Shown here: piece after piece, positions 24,763-32,913 of the stretch | Layout: every line of letters begins with the position of its first letter | Position numbering within the stretch: the stretch's first letter is position 1 | NCBI GenBank assembly: GCA_027491395.1 | Contig: JAOZFI010000018.1 | Location: 1 to 34,457, forward strand | Direction of reading: 5' to 3' | Source of the DNA: Thermoproteota archaeon | GTDB lineage: Archaea; Korarchaeota; Korarchaeia; Korarchaeales; Korarchaeaceae | Length of the DNA stretch: 34,457 bases | Made by a program: the position numbers and the translations under genes | The notes under the pieces: generated by a model | Seen by the model: the letters and a program-made list of their open reading frames with translations, nothing else | Told to the model about the DNA's origin: nothing | The model's database searches: none

Positions 24763-26196
24763 ATGGCCGTGGAGGGATTGAAGCTAAGGCCCGTCAGGAG
24801 GGCTAGGGTGGCCTCAGGGGTAGCTATTGTGCCGGTTATGGCTAGACCGTACCCTTGCCCTCACGGCAGGTGCATCTACTGCCCTGGAGGCGGGCAGACA
24901 CCTCAGAGTTATGTTGACAGGAGTCCCACCGTGATGAGGGCAGCCAAGGTGAACTACGACCCCTTCAAACAGGTCTGGGTGAGGCTCCAGCAGCACCTCA
25001 TGGCCGGCTTCTTCCCCTCAAAGGTGGAGATGATCCTGATGGGCGGCACCTTCACGGCCATGCCCTTCCCTTACCAAGAGTGGTTCGTGAGGAGAGCTTT
25101 CGATGCCCTCAACTCCTTTCCCGGCGATGAGATCAGATCTGGTAGCCTGCTGGAGGCCCATGCCTTGAATGAGTCAGCTAAAGCGAGGTGCGTGGCCCTC
25201 ACCATCGAGACAAGGCCGGACTGGGCTAAGGAGGAGCATGTCGACAGGATGCTCTACCTAGGCGCTACTAGGGTGGAAATAGGGGTACAGAGCCCCTTCG
25301 ATGATGTGCTGGAGAGGGTGAGGAGGGGGCATACCGTCCATGACGTCATAGAATCTACCCGCATTCTAAAGGATGCAGGCTACAAGGTCTGCTATCACCT
25401 CATGCCCGGGCTTCCGGGGAGCGATCTGGACAGGGATATCGAGGCTTTCAGGCTCATATTCGAGGATCCAGACTTCAGGCCCGACATGCTGAAGATATAT
25501 CCCACGCTCGTCCTACCCGGCACCCCTCTCTACGAGATGTGGAGGAGAGGGGAGTACAGGGGACTTACCGAGGAGGAGGCGCTGGAATACCTGATTAAGG
25601 TTTACCGGCTCCTTCCCAGATGGGTGAGGATTCAGCACGTTCAGAGGGACATACCGGAGGAGTACATAGCGGCCGGACCAAGGAGGAGGAACCTCAGGCA
25701 GATGGTGGAGCGCTACTTCTTGGAGAGGGGAGAGAGGATAAATGAAATAAGATATAGAGAGGTGGGCCACGCTCTAGCTAGGGGAGTCGAGCCGAATTAC
25801 GACTCAATCAGGCTGGAACGCATAGACTACGAGGCTAGCAGCGGTTACGAGGTGTTCCTATCCTTGGTGGATGACAACGACGTGTTGATGGGGGTGCTCA
25901 GATTGAGGAAGCCCTCGGTCCTAGCACATCGTTGGGAGGTGGATGAGAGGACGGCCATAGTGAGGGAGATCCACGTTTACGGCCCTTTGGTTCCGGTGGG
26001 AGAGCCTCCCGGAGACAGGGCCCAGCACAGGGGGTTTGGGAGGTGGCTCATGTCGGAGGCCGAGAGGATAGCAGTGGAGGAGCTGGATGCGAGGAGGATG
26101 CTGGTCATATCCGGTGTGGGGGCGAGGAACTACTTCAGGAAGCTGGGATATGAGCTTATCGGGGGCTCCTTCTACGTGGCAAAGGAACTCTCCTGA
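24763..26196 (+). CDS. elp3: Elp3: radical SAM tRNA wobble-uridine carboxymethyltransferase
   Basis: The 477-residue protein has a radical SAM domain with C32-x4-C37-x2-C40 (YPCPHGRCIYCPGG), then EMILMGGTFTAMP, IETRPDWA and VEIGVQS. A C-terminal GNAT acetyltransferase domain follows, with QHRGFGRWL (from residue 421) and GARNYFRKLGY. Elp3 uses acetyl-CoA and SAM to build cm5U at position 34 of tRNA. All key residues appear intact. The N-terminal extension before the cluster motif is short compared with eukaryotic Elp3. The gene starts one base after the stop of the Trm9-like methyltransferase gene, forming a two-gene wobble-modification operon. Confidence 0.95.
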   Translation: MAVEGLKLRPVRRARVASGVAIVPVMARPYPCPHGRCIYCPGGGQTPQSYVDRSPTVMRAAKVNYDPFKQVWVRLQQHLMAGFFPSKVEMILMGGTFTAMPFPYQEWFVRRAFDALNSFPGDEIRSGSLLEAHALNESAKARCVALTIETRPDWAKEEHVDRMLYLGATRVEIGVQSPFDDVLERVRRGHTVHDVIESTRILKDAGYKVCYHLMPGLPGSDLDRDIEAFRLIFEDPDFRPDMLKIYPTLVLPGTPLYEMWRRGEYRGLTEEEALEYLIKVYRLLPRWVRIQHVQRDIPEEYIAAGPRRRNLRQMVERYFLERGERINEIRYREVGHALARGVEPNYDSIRLERIDYEASSGYEVFLSLVDDNDVLMGVLRLRKPSVLAHRWEVDERTAIVREIHVYGPLVPVGEPPGDRAQHRGFGRWLMSEAERIAVEELDARRMLVISGVGARNYFRKLGYELIGGSFYVAKELS

Positions 26197-26216
26197 TCTG
26201 AATATTTTATATTCTC

Positions 26217-27474
26217 ATGGGAATATTAGTTGGTAATAGATAGGTGGGAAGGTGATGAGATAAAGAGGAGGAAGGGATGGCTCCTTCTCTATGGCAGGAG
26301 GAAGGTAGGTAAACCCTTTCTGCTACGTCGTCTCACGAAATAGGATGCTTACGTGACGATCACAAGATCAAGAGCTGCGCTCGTGGAGGGGGAACTGAGG
26401 CCCATCGAGGAAGCGATCCGTCTCGTCGTGGAGACCCTATACTCTGGTGGAAAGGCCGTGATAGACGAGTTTCAGAGGCTCGATGACTCGTATTGGGAGA
26501 GACTAGCCGAGATACACCCGAGTGGGAGGCTCTACCTAGCGAGATCAAGCTCAGGGATAGTGAGGAAGGTGTTCAACAGGAGGAGCCCTCTTCTGGGGCT
26601 TGTCGAACCCTTAAGACTCGACATAATCTCTTACTCGGACATGCTGGCGAATCTCAGGCCGAAGGATAGGGAGGGCTTCGTGTGGGCCGCTCTCATGAGG
26701 GATCCATGGGTGATACCGCTCACGAGCCATGAGGACCCGGTTAGCTTCTTCGTGGATAGATCATTCGGGCTCTTCATGTCGGCTCAAGGACTCGTGGGGG
26801 AAGTCTTCAGCGAGGAGGAGAGGATGCTCACATCCCTCTACGACTCGATCCTCCTTCTAATGGGAGAGGGGGTCTGGAGCGCCAAGGAGATGGCGGGAAT
26901 CCTCAGCTCTAGAGGGCTGCTGTCTGGAGGAACGGCTGCAGTTACCGGAATCCTATCGAGACTTGAATCCATGGGATTAGCGATGAAGATACCTCTGTGG
27001 AAGAGTGGAAGGGCCAGGTACCTTTACCGGCACAGATCTCCCCTGCTATCAGTCCTCTACTACATGGAGGCCAAGTTCGGGGTGAGCGACGGTTACCAGC
27101 CTGAGGAGGGTGCGATTAAGAGCATTTTGGGCAGGGAGATCCAGCTGTCGGTGGGGGAGATGCTGGCCAGGCGGGAAGGGGCGAGGCTAGCCTACCATGT
27201 GTCGCCCGAGAGCGATGTGGATGCAGTTCTCCTGAGGAGGAAGAGGGTTATGGCTGGATATGAGATCAAGCTGGGACCAATAACTGAGAAAGAAGCCGAG
27301 AAATCGGTGATGAGGATGAGGGAACTTGGTGTACCCTACGCAGGCCTCGTCAGCTTGACTGAGAGGCCGCCTGAAGTAGGAGACGAGTCTCTAGGCCCGG
27401 ATGATCTCGTTTCCCTAGCTGAAAGGATCAGATTTGCCCCCAGAGATGGGGACCCTCTCAGCCCTCACCCTTAG
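26217..27474 (+). pseudogene. Decayed archaeal P-loop ATPase (Arch_ATPase/DUF234 type)
   Basis: Reading across the breaks gives GWLLLYGRRKVGKPFLLRRL (Walker A, with Pro where Thr/Ser is required), AVIDEFQRLDDSYWERLAEI (Walker B with the DEFQ motif) and SSSGIVRKVF (sensor). The C-terminal half then has a winged helix (WSAKEMAGILSSRGL) and a nuclease-like end (DVDAVLLRRKRVMAGYEIKLG). This is the architecture of the archaeal AAA-type ATPases with a DUF234 domain. Breaks: a frameshift about 26230-26240 after MGILV, an in-frame TAG at 26341-26343, and the substituted P-loop. From GTG 26353 the frame is open (373 residues), but without Walker A it is probably dead. A short overlap with the convergent gene ends it. 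Confidence 0.83.
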
Positions 27475-27792
27475 GTTCTCCAAGTAGAATCTAGCTCCGT
27501 CCCTGTCCACTATGTGCAGCTAGAAAGGAGACCTAGTTTCCAAGCCAGCTCCCCTCAATATCCTCTCCTTGAGATCCTCGTATTCCTCAAAGTCTTTAGG
27601 GGCTCTCTCGCACACAATGAGCAGGTCAACGTCGGAAGAGGCGGTGAGCCTTCCCTCCACAGCGCTACCGAACACATATACCTCCACATCACCCAAGAGG
27701 CTCCTAGCTGATTGGGCGATCTCTCTCACGTGCTCCCTCCATCTCTTTACCATTTCAGCTCTCTCTATCCTTTTCCTCACATAGGCCCGCAA
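27415..27792 (-). pseudogene. MNT-type nucleotidyltransferase with premature TAG
   Basis: The N-terminal 90 residues show the minimal nucleotidyltransferase motif GSAVEGRLTASSDVDLLIV, with G42-S43 and the metal-binding D54 and D56. A TAG at 27520-27522 (RSPF-stop-LHIVDRDGARFY) interrupts a frame that otherwise runs on as LENLRVRAERV to 27415. GAG at that site would restore the common FELH sequence. The full product would be about 125 residues, overlapping the 3' end of the convergent ATPase gene. MNT proteins act as antitoxins to HEPN RNases, often by adding nucleotides to them. The truncated form keeps the catalytic motif and may be partly functional. Confidence 0.8.
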
Positions 27793-28156
27793 CTCTAATC
27801 ACCTCCCGAGCCAGTTCGACGAATGAGATGGCTAACTCGCGCCTAAAGTTCCTCCCACCGTACCTAGAGCTGAAGTAGGCATCTGTGAGGTGCTCTATCC
27901 TCTCACCCCTCTCTTCCAAGAGTTTAGATACGAGATCACATTACTCGGAGAGCCAGTCACCTAAGAGCTCCATCAGATCGTGAGTCCTCGGATATGTGCC
28001 CACCACCTCAAGCAGCACTCCTTTGACGAATAGTTCGATGGCCTGATGGACGTGAAACACGGCCTTGTCATGAAACCCTCTGGATAGGCTGTACTCAGCT
28101 AGCTCTAGGAACGCCCTGCCCCTTCTCTTCAGGTTCTCGGACTCCCTGTAGCTCAA
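27755..28156 (-). pseudogene. HEPN-domain toxin with premature TAA
   Basis: Translation from TTG 28156 gives SYRESENLKRRGRAFLELAE, HDKAVFHVHQAIELFVKGVL and YPRTHDLMELLGDWLSE, the helical HEPN pattern. It then meets TAA (27941-27943) and continues in the same frame as LVSKLLEERGERIEHLTDAY, FSSRYGG and LAREVIRVAGLCEE to a TGA at 27755-27757. The downstream part is conserved HEPN sequence, so the TAA is a nonsense mutation rather than the natural end. It overlaps the MNT gene by 38 bases, the normal HEPN-MNT toxin-antitoxin arrangement. Both genes carry one stop, which suggests joint decay. Confidence 0.8.
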
Positions 28157-28157
28157 T

Positions 28158-28466
28158 TCATTCGGCCTCCTCGAACTTCCCCTCCTCCTTGTCCAGCTTC
28201 TTGGCATCCCTCAAGGTGATCGGCCTACCGCCCGTACTCGGCCTCTTCACGACCGCGTAGTAGAGGGCCCCTACTGCAGCGGCGAAGAAGCCCACAGTAG
28301 TGACGAGTACCCCGACCAGTACCAGAGCGACGAGGATAGCCAGTATGAGGGCAGCGATCAACGGGAGGTATTTGAGGACCAGCCAGAGCACTATACCTCC
28401 AGCCAGCAGCCCTATTAGGGTGAGAAGCAGGAGAGCCGCAACTTCCCTCCCACTCAAATCAATCAC
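28158..28466 (-). CDS. Small hydrophobic membrane protein
   Basis: The 102-residue protein has about three membrane helices (VAALLLLTLIGLLAGGIVLWLV, PLIAALILAILVALVLVGVLV, TVGFFAAAVGALYYAVV) and a charged cytoplasmic tail (RDAKKLDKEEGKFEEAE). It overlaps the end of the AIM24-family gene by 8 bases, so the two are likely co-translated. I recognise no family. A role as membrane partner of the AIM24 protein is inferred from context only. Confidence 0.8.
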   Translation of the reverse strand: MIDLSGREVAALLLLTLIGLLAGGIVLWLVLKYLPLIAALILAILVALVLVGVLVTTVGFFAAAVGALYYAVVKRPSTGGRPITLRDAKKLDKEEGKFEEAE

Positions 28467-29169
28467 CCAGTGTTATGGTGAATCCCCTGTTCCCAGATTG
28501 GGGTATGTGCCTCGCTATCTCCTTAGCCATGGCAGCTATGTTCAGGGACTGGAGTATCACCCTGCCCGGGCCCCTCAGCACCGCGAAGAAGAGGCCCTCC
28601 CCACTGAAAAGCATGGACTTCACGCCGCCGACCCTCTCTATGTCGAAGTCCACCGAGTCCTCCAAGGCCACCAAGTGCCCGGTGTCTACCTTGAGCACAT
28701 GATCTGGCTTCAGATCGTACTCTATAAAGTCCCCGGCCGCGTGGATGAACACCTTCCCAACGCCGCGTACCCTCTCCATTATGAGTCCCTCTCCACCGAA
28801 GAGAGCAGCTCCCAGCTTCCTGGCCATGCCGGCAGTGATCTCAACGCCATCCTCCGCAGCCAAAAAGCCGCCCCTCTGGATAAGGTACTCCTCAGTGCCG
28901 TCCAGTTCCAGCACCGCTATCTTACCAGGAGCTGTGCCGGCGAAGGAAACTACTCCCGGTCCTCCTTCGGCGGAGAACTCCGTTACGAAGAATGTTTCTC
29001 CAGCTATGGCCCTCTTCAGGCTGGCCACGAACCCTCCACGGGCCTTAACATCCATCTTTACGTTGCCGGACATGTGGTTGAGGGCCCCGGCCTCTGCGTA
29101 GATTCTCTCACCGGGAGACAGTTCTATTACGAGGACTTGAAGATTATCCCCTACTATCCGGTACTTCAT
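28459..29169 (-). CDS. AIM24-family (TIGR00266) protein
   Basis: The 236-residue, glycine-rich, all-beta protein matches the AIM24 family: PGERIYAEAGALNHMSGNVK, RAIAGETFFVTEFSAEGGPG, GVEITAGMARKLGAALFGGE, GLIMERVRGVGKVFIHAAGD and GLFFAVLRGPGRVILQSL. The fold is a double or triple beta-prism. Mitochondrial AIM24 affects inner-membrane organisation, and prokaryotic members are uncharacterised. No transmembrane segment is present. ATG 29169 has CTGAGGAGG-type sequence shortly upstream on the minus strand. It is first in a unit with a small membrane protein, which suggests a role at the membrane. Confidence 0.9.
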   Translation of the reverse strand: MKYRIVGDNLQVLVIELSPGERIYAEAGALNHMSGNVKMDVKARGGFVASLKRAIAGETFFVTEFSAEGGPGVVSFAGTAPGKIAVLELDGTEEYLIQRGGFLAAEDGVEITAGMARKLGAALFGGEGLIMERVRGVGKVFIHAAGDFIEYDLKPDHVLKVDTGHLVALEDSVDFDIERVGGVKSMLFSGEGLFFAVLRGPGRVILQSLNIAAMAKEIARHIPQSGNRGFTITLGD

Positions 29170-29255
29170 GCCTCCTCAGGGATTGTGGACAGGGGTGGCT
29201 TATTAAGATCCCGAATCAGCGGCCGTCTCGAAAACCGTATGGCGAGGAGATGCGG

Positions 29256-29750
29256 TCACGGTGGCTTGAAGATCTCCCTCAGCATGCATATAGGATTAGG
29301 TATGATCATGGGTACTCTCCTCCTGTACTCCTCGTAATCCTCCCCGAACTTCTCCAACGCCTCGGGTTCCTCTACCCTGATCAGGAATAAGATGACGCTC
29401 GCCCAGATGGTGAGGGTGAGTAGGAGGAATGTGAAGGGGCCACCGGGTAGTAGGCCGAAGGAAGTGACGAAGAGCCCGATACCGAGGTGGTGAGGGTGCC
29501 TGACGCAGGAGTATATTCCATGGGTCACCAGCTTCGTGGTCCATCCCCACTCCTCCGGCTGCCCAAACTTCCTGAGCATTCTACCTGATGTCCTCAGGAT
29601 CAGCGCTGCAACTATCATCCCGAGTAATCCGAGGACCCTCACCCATAAAGGTAGAATGAAGCCATATATAGAGTCCAGCGAGTATCCTAGTACTAGGGGG
29701 ATCAGCATCACGAATAGCCAGAGGAAGAATCTCCTCTTCACCTTCTCCAT
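29256..29750 (-). CDS. Isoprenylcysteine carboxyl methyltransferase-like membrane enzyme
   Basis: The 164-residue protein has about four membrane helices and the ICMT/PEMT core: GIYSCVRHPHHLGIGL with its RHP motif, followed after two helices by EEPEALEKFGEDYEEYRRRVPMIIP with the conserved EE and Y-x3-V-P pattern. These motifs bind SAM at the membrane face. In archaea the substrate is unknown; phospholipid or a lipidated thiol are possibilities. The length is typical. ATG 29750 lies close to the window's usual minus-strand start signals, and no operon partner is obvious. Confidence 0.9.
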   Translation of the reverse strand: MEKVKRRFFLWLFVMLIPLVLGYSLDSIYGFILPLWVRVLGLLGMIVAALILRTSGRMLRKFGQPEEWGWTTKLVTHGIYSCVRHPHHLGIGLFVTSFGLLPGGPFTFLLLTLTIWASVILFLIRVEEPEALEKFGEDYEEYRRRVPMIIPNPICMLREIFKPP

Positions 29751-30286
29751 TAAGATCGCCCAGATTAACGATTGACCAGCAGGATCTTTAAGGTTTCAGG
29801 ATGGGCAAGGGTGCTTCTACATAAGAGATACTCGTGTTAGCCAAGGATTATTGGCTTGTTCCCGTGTGAGGGCTTTTATAACCGACTTGAGCGTTTCCGA
29901 ACTCAATTATATCGTTTGTAGGAAATCTAATGGGAGAGGAGTCGAGGGATATCGGGCAGGTGCCTCTCATCGGGTTATGACGAAATCCTGAGTGAGAGTG
30001 GACAACATCTCTGAAAGAGCCCCGAAGATGAAATGTAAGCGCTTCCTTTCGCCGGTAGATCACTTCATCAAAGCAGTGGAGGTGTTGAAGATGAAAATAA
30101 CGTTCGTAGCGTGATAAGAAGCTGAGTAGAAGGCATGTGAGGTGGGATATTGTTCACCGAGGATCTTATTGAAAAGGAGCGCGGTGCAGTGGAAAAGCAC
30201 GAGTTCGATATGGGGGCCATCCCGGGGTGAGGAGGACTGCGGAGAGACCTGAAACCGGCTTGGTGATGGAAGTGGCCTGCTCTAGC
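29751..30286. other. 536-base stretch without a supportable gene
   Basis: A good TATA box (CTTTTATAACC) lies at 29873-29883 on the plus strand, but no convincing protein or RNA follows. A 6-bp hairpin, AGCCAA/TTGGCT, spans 29839-29856. Near 30091 a short frame (MKITFVA, then stops) hints at a degraded gene, but I cannot identify it. Confidence 0.4.
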
Positions 30287-30568
30287 CTACATGCTGGAGA
30301 TTCGATATAGAATGGCCGATCCCAGTGCACCCAATCCCGAGACCATCAGAAGCGGTCCCGCCACACTGACGGTGTAGCCCATCTCCGCCCAGTGGAGGAA
30401 GAATATGAACATCAATGTGGATTGTATCAGAAATATGGCCGATACTGCCACTAAGAGCCTGCCCACAGGGGTATTCCCGAGGGTAAAGTAATTCCTCAGG
30501 GTGAGCATCAGGAAGAGGATCTCCACGAGAACGAGAACCAGATCCACAATCCAGTAAACACCTATCAT
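30287..30568 (-). CDS. Three-helix membrane protein paired with winged-helix regulator
   Basis: The 93-residue protein has three membrane helices (YWIVDLVLVLVEILFLMLTL, LLVAVSAIFLIQSTLMFIFFL, AGPLLMVSGLGALGSAILY). One histidine lies near the membrane edge (FFLHWAEMGY). Its ATG is four bases downstream of the regulator's stop, so the two are co-transcribed. No family is recognised. Together with the divergent haem-type DOMON gene, it may be a redox-linked membrane component or sensor (inference). Confidence 0.8.
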   Translation of the reverse strand: MIGVYWIVDLVLVLVEILFLMLTLRNYFTLGNTPVGRLLVAVSAIFLIQSTLMFIFFLHWAEMGYTVSVAGPLLMVSGLGALGSAILYRISSM

Positions 30569-30572
30569 TAGA

Positions 30573-30854
30573 TCACCCCGTAAGGGAGTTTACAACCTCC
30601 CAATTCCTCTCCAAGACGTCGGAAAGGAAGTATGGAGCGCCGTAGCCGCTCTCCAATCTCACGATTAAACCGTGTCTCTCCAGCACAGTTAAATGATGGA
30701 TCACGGTCTTGTAGTTCAGATTCAGCACTCTTGCGAGTTGATTCGGGTTCATGGGCTTCTCCTTTAGTGCTCTTAATATCTTCAGCCTCGTGGGCCCGCC
30801 TCTCGAACCATTCAACAGCCACGTTAGTATCTTCCTGAGCCTCAGGGGATCCAT
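30573..30854 (-). CDS. ArsR-like winged-helix regulator
   Basis: The 93-residue protein reads RLRKILTWLLNGSRGGPTRL, ILRALKEKPMNPNQLARVLN, YKTVIHHLTVLERHGLIVRL and YGAPYFLSDVLERNWEVV: a winged helix of the archaeal ArsR-like class with a clear recognition helix. No metal-binding cysteines are present, so it is unlikely to be a metal sensor. The minus-strand TATA box GATTTAAGG (about 30880-30888) lies about 26 bases upstream of ATG 30854, predicting a leaderless message. It probably regulates itself and the divergent DOMON gene through the palindromes at 30984-31014. Confidence 0.88.
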   Translation of the reverse strand: MDPLRLRKILTWLLNGSRGGPTRLKILRALKEKPMNPNQLARVLNLNYKTVIHHLTVLERHGLIVRLESGYGAPYFLSDVLERNWEVVNSLTG

Positions 30855-30983
30855 TTAATACCTCAAGAGGTGACGACTTGGACCTTAAATCCCTTGGCAT
30901 AGGATATTTCGTAGATTCCTCATAAAAACATTAATACAATATCGATGTAAGAGGTAATCATCGATACTCTATAGGAGTAGTGC

Positions 30984-31014
30984 TAAATTTATGGTAAATT
31001 TATATGTAAATTTG
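30984..31014. promoter_or_regulatory. Three TAAATTTA palindromes one helical turn apart
   Basis: TAAATTTA occurs at 30984-30991 and 30995-31002, and TAAATTTG at 31007-31014. The copies start 11 and 12 bases apart, so they lie on the same face of the DNA. They sit in the divergent region between the winged-helix gene and the DOMON gene, and the middle of the array also looks like a TATA region. This is most simply an operator array for the winged-helix protein. Confidence 0.6.
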
Positions 31015-31061
31015 GGGAAAATTGGGTCTCACATTTATCATTCCGTGGTTCTGCTCTCATT

Positions 31062-31694
31062 ATGAGCAAGTCGATCCTTATAGGAGCAATCGTCGTGTTG
31101 GTCACCCTCGCTGCTGCTCTATTCTACGTAGCATCGAGGCCGGCTGAGAAGACTCCTACCGTGATGGTGACGCCCAAACAGACTGCCTTTCAGAAAGCCG
31201 TGGGATGGAAGCCCGATGGCGATGTAACTGAGGGGGAGTACGATCAAGAGCTGGAGCTGGCGGGCGGCAGATTCAAAGTATACTGGAGGGTTGATGGTGA
31301 GTATCTCTACGTGGCCCTAGTGGGTAGGACGACAGGCTGGATTGCGATAGGCTTCGAACCGACGAAGAGGATGAAGGATGCAGACATGGTGATAGGGTGG
31401 GTCAAGGACGGTAAGGCCACGGTAATTGACGCCTATTCCACGGGCGAAACTGGACCCCATCCGCCGGATGAGAAATTAGGGGGAAGGAACGATATCCTAT
31501 CGTATGGAGGATCGGAGAAGGATGGTGTGACCACTATAGAGTTCAAGAGGAAGCTTTCCACGGGAGATAAGTACGATAAGGACCTGAAGCCAGGATCGAC
31601 GATCAAGTTCATCTTCGCCATGGCGGACGAAGATATTTTCACCAAGAAGCATAATGTAGCCAAGGGATCCGGCGAGCTCAGCCTAAGGGGCTGA
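31062..31694 (+). CDS. Membrane-anchored DOMON-domain protein, probable b-haem binding
   Basis: The 210-residue protein has an N-terminal signal-anchor helix (residues 4-24), a short linker, and a DOMON domain (about 47-210) outside the cell. Family blocks are seen: GRFKVYWRVDGEYLYVALVGRTTGWIAIGF (in pieces), then DADMVIGWV with M109 and KKHNVAKGSGELSL with H197. In cytochrome-type DOMON domains (as in cellobiose dehydrogenase) a Met and a His in these positions ligate b-type haem, so haem binding is likely here; sugar binding is the alternative. It faces the winged-helix/membrane-protein pair. ATG 31062 is the only good start. Confidence 0.85.
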   Translation: MSKSILIGAIVVLVTLAAALFYVASRPAEKTPTVMVTPKQTAFQKAVGWKPDGDVTEGEYDQELELAGGRFKVYWRVDGEYLYVALVGRTTGWIAIGFEPTKRMKDADMVIGWVKDGKATVIDAYSTGETGPHPPDEKLGGRNDILSYGGSEKDGVTTIEFKRKLSTGDKYDKDLKPGSTIKFIFAMADEDIFTKKHNVAKGSGELSLRG

Positions 31695-31728
31695 CTCACT
31701 CCCCTGAGAAGGAATCGTGTTCAATTCG

Positions 31729-31742
31729 TCCTTTTTTATTTT
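31729..31742 (+). terminator. T-rich terminator after the DOMON gene
   Basis: A CCTTTTTTATTTT run lies about 35 bases downstream of the stop codon. Poly-T tracts are the usual archaeal intrinsic termination signal. There is no hairpin. Confidence 0.5.
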
Positions 31743-31804
31743 CACATGGCATTGCCCCAACTGCTCCCTTGGACCTCTAATAGCGAGAGGAGGGGAGGGA
31801 ATCC

Positions 31805-32488
31805 TCAGCTGAGGAGCACAGCAAGGACCCCTGAGAGGAATATCCCGTCGAACACTCCAGCCCCTCCTATGCTCACCAGCCCGCTCCCTATCTTCTCCAC
31901 TTCCCTGAGCCTCAACAGGTCCGCTCCGATCAAGGTTCCCAAGGTTCCGGATACATAGGCGCTAACGCCTGTGAAATGAGGGGCCAGTATGAGGGAGGAT
32001 AGGGCCGCGGCTATAGGGGCTATGTAGAAGGGCATCACTATGCCCACACCCCTCACCGGCCGGCTGAAGGCGTAGCTCACCAGCGTCACTATGATCAGAG
32101 AGGCTATGATCCCCGGCCTGGGACCCACTTTCGACAGGAGGAAGAGGGAGAATGCTGTGGGGATGAGCGCCCCTCCTAAATTAACCGCTATTATAACCCT
32201 CCTCTCTATCCTGACCGGAGGGAGTTTAATCCTGAGGAAAAGTACTTCGACCTCGTCCACGACCTCGTAGGTCCTCTTCTCCCACACAGGGATGTTCACC
32301 GCACTGCCCAACAGCGTGGAGAGTAGGAGAATCCATGTCTGCCAAGGAGTCAGACCTATCTTGGTGAATGCTCTTCCCACCATGCCCAAGAAGAGCAGGA
32401 ACATTATGGGGAGTAAGAAGAGGAAGAGGAGCATTATCAGCATCATGGCGAGGGGGTAGTATATGTAGGACCTGTCCACCTGAACCAT
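31805..32488 (-). CDS. DUF1614-family integral membrane protein
   Basis: The 227-residue protein has about seven membrane helices. Family features are the early SAVNIPVWEKRTY after helix 2, the RVIIAVNLGGALIPTAFSLF segment, and the glycine-rich end (IGADLLRLREVEKIGSGLVS, IGGAGVFDGIFLSGVLAVLL). DUF1614 proteins occur widely in archaea with no known function; the conserved polar glycine-rich C-terminal segment suggests a transport or metal-binding site. ATG-type starts are ambiguous; the longest frame from 32488 begins MVQVDRSYIYYP and is kept. It stands alone. Confidence 0.85.
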   Translation of the reverse strand: MVQVDRSYIYYPLAMMLIMLLFLFLLPIMFLLFLGMVGRAFTKIGLTPWQTWILLLSTLLGSAVNIPVWEKRTYEVVDEVEVLFLRIKLPPVRIERRVIIAVNLGGALIPTAFSLFLLSKVGPRPGIIASLIIVTLVSYAFSRPVRGVGIVMPFYIAPIAAALSSLILAPHFTGVSAYVSGTLGTLIGADLLRLREVEKIGSGLVSIGGAGVFDGIFLSGVLAVLLS

Positions 32489-32621
32489 CAGAGGGGGAGA
32501 GTAATAAAGAGCCTCCTTACCCCTCGCTGGGTAAGTTTCATGTTTCCGAGCTTGAATGAGATCTGCGGTCTATCGCCAGATTAAGGTCGCATCGCGCCCG
32601 TCTTGGCATGGTCTATACCAA

Positions 32622-32913
32622 CTACTCAACGAATCCCCTAGAGATGGCGACCAAGATTCCCCCCTCCTTATCCTCATTCAGTGCAGCTAGTCGGATGGCC
32701 ATGGCGTAGGGGACCTTCATCATTCTTTTCTCTCTCATTTCCGGTCTCAGTCTGAGCAGCTTCTTCACCCTTTCATCGAACTCCTTGACTCGCCTAGCGC
32801 TGAGTCCGGCCTTAACCTCACCTGTAACGATGATGTCGTCAGTCTCACCGTAAATGGTACTCCTCATAATCCTTCAGCGCCTTGAGGAACTTCTCCTCCA
32901 AGGAGAGGGACAT
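32622..32913 (-). pseudogene. Relic of a small PD-(D/E)XK nuclease-like protein
   Basis: From ATG 32913, MSLSLEEKFLKALKDYEEYH is read before a stop at 32845-32847. In a shifted frame the rest continues as GETDDIIVTGEVKAGLSARR, VKEFDERVKKLLRLRPE and MKVPYAMAIRLAALNEDK to 32622. The D...TGEVKAG pattern resembles the D...ExK core of archaeal PD-(D/E)XK nuclease-like proteins (DUF3782 type). A frameshift near 32850-32865 splits it. The remaining 81-residue frame could be expressed, but without its N-terminal helix it is unlikely to work. Family assignment is tentative. Confidence 0.5.

Noticed and set aside
23426-27522. TAG read as pyrrolysine or another amino acid in the AbrB, ATPase and MNT genes
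   Set aside because: The same genes or their partners also carry frameshifts, two other breaks are TAA, TAG is used as a normal stop elsewhere, and no pyl genes are seen.
28300-29337. 345-codon plus-strand open frame
   Set aside because: It is antisense to the AIM24 and small membrane protein genes, and its composition is that of a shadow frame.
30070-30250. Relic of a glycosidase-like gene (MKITFVA...)
   Set aside because: Too short and interrupted by several stops to identify.
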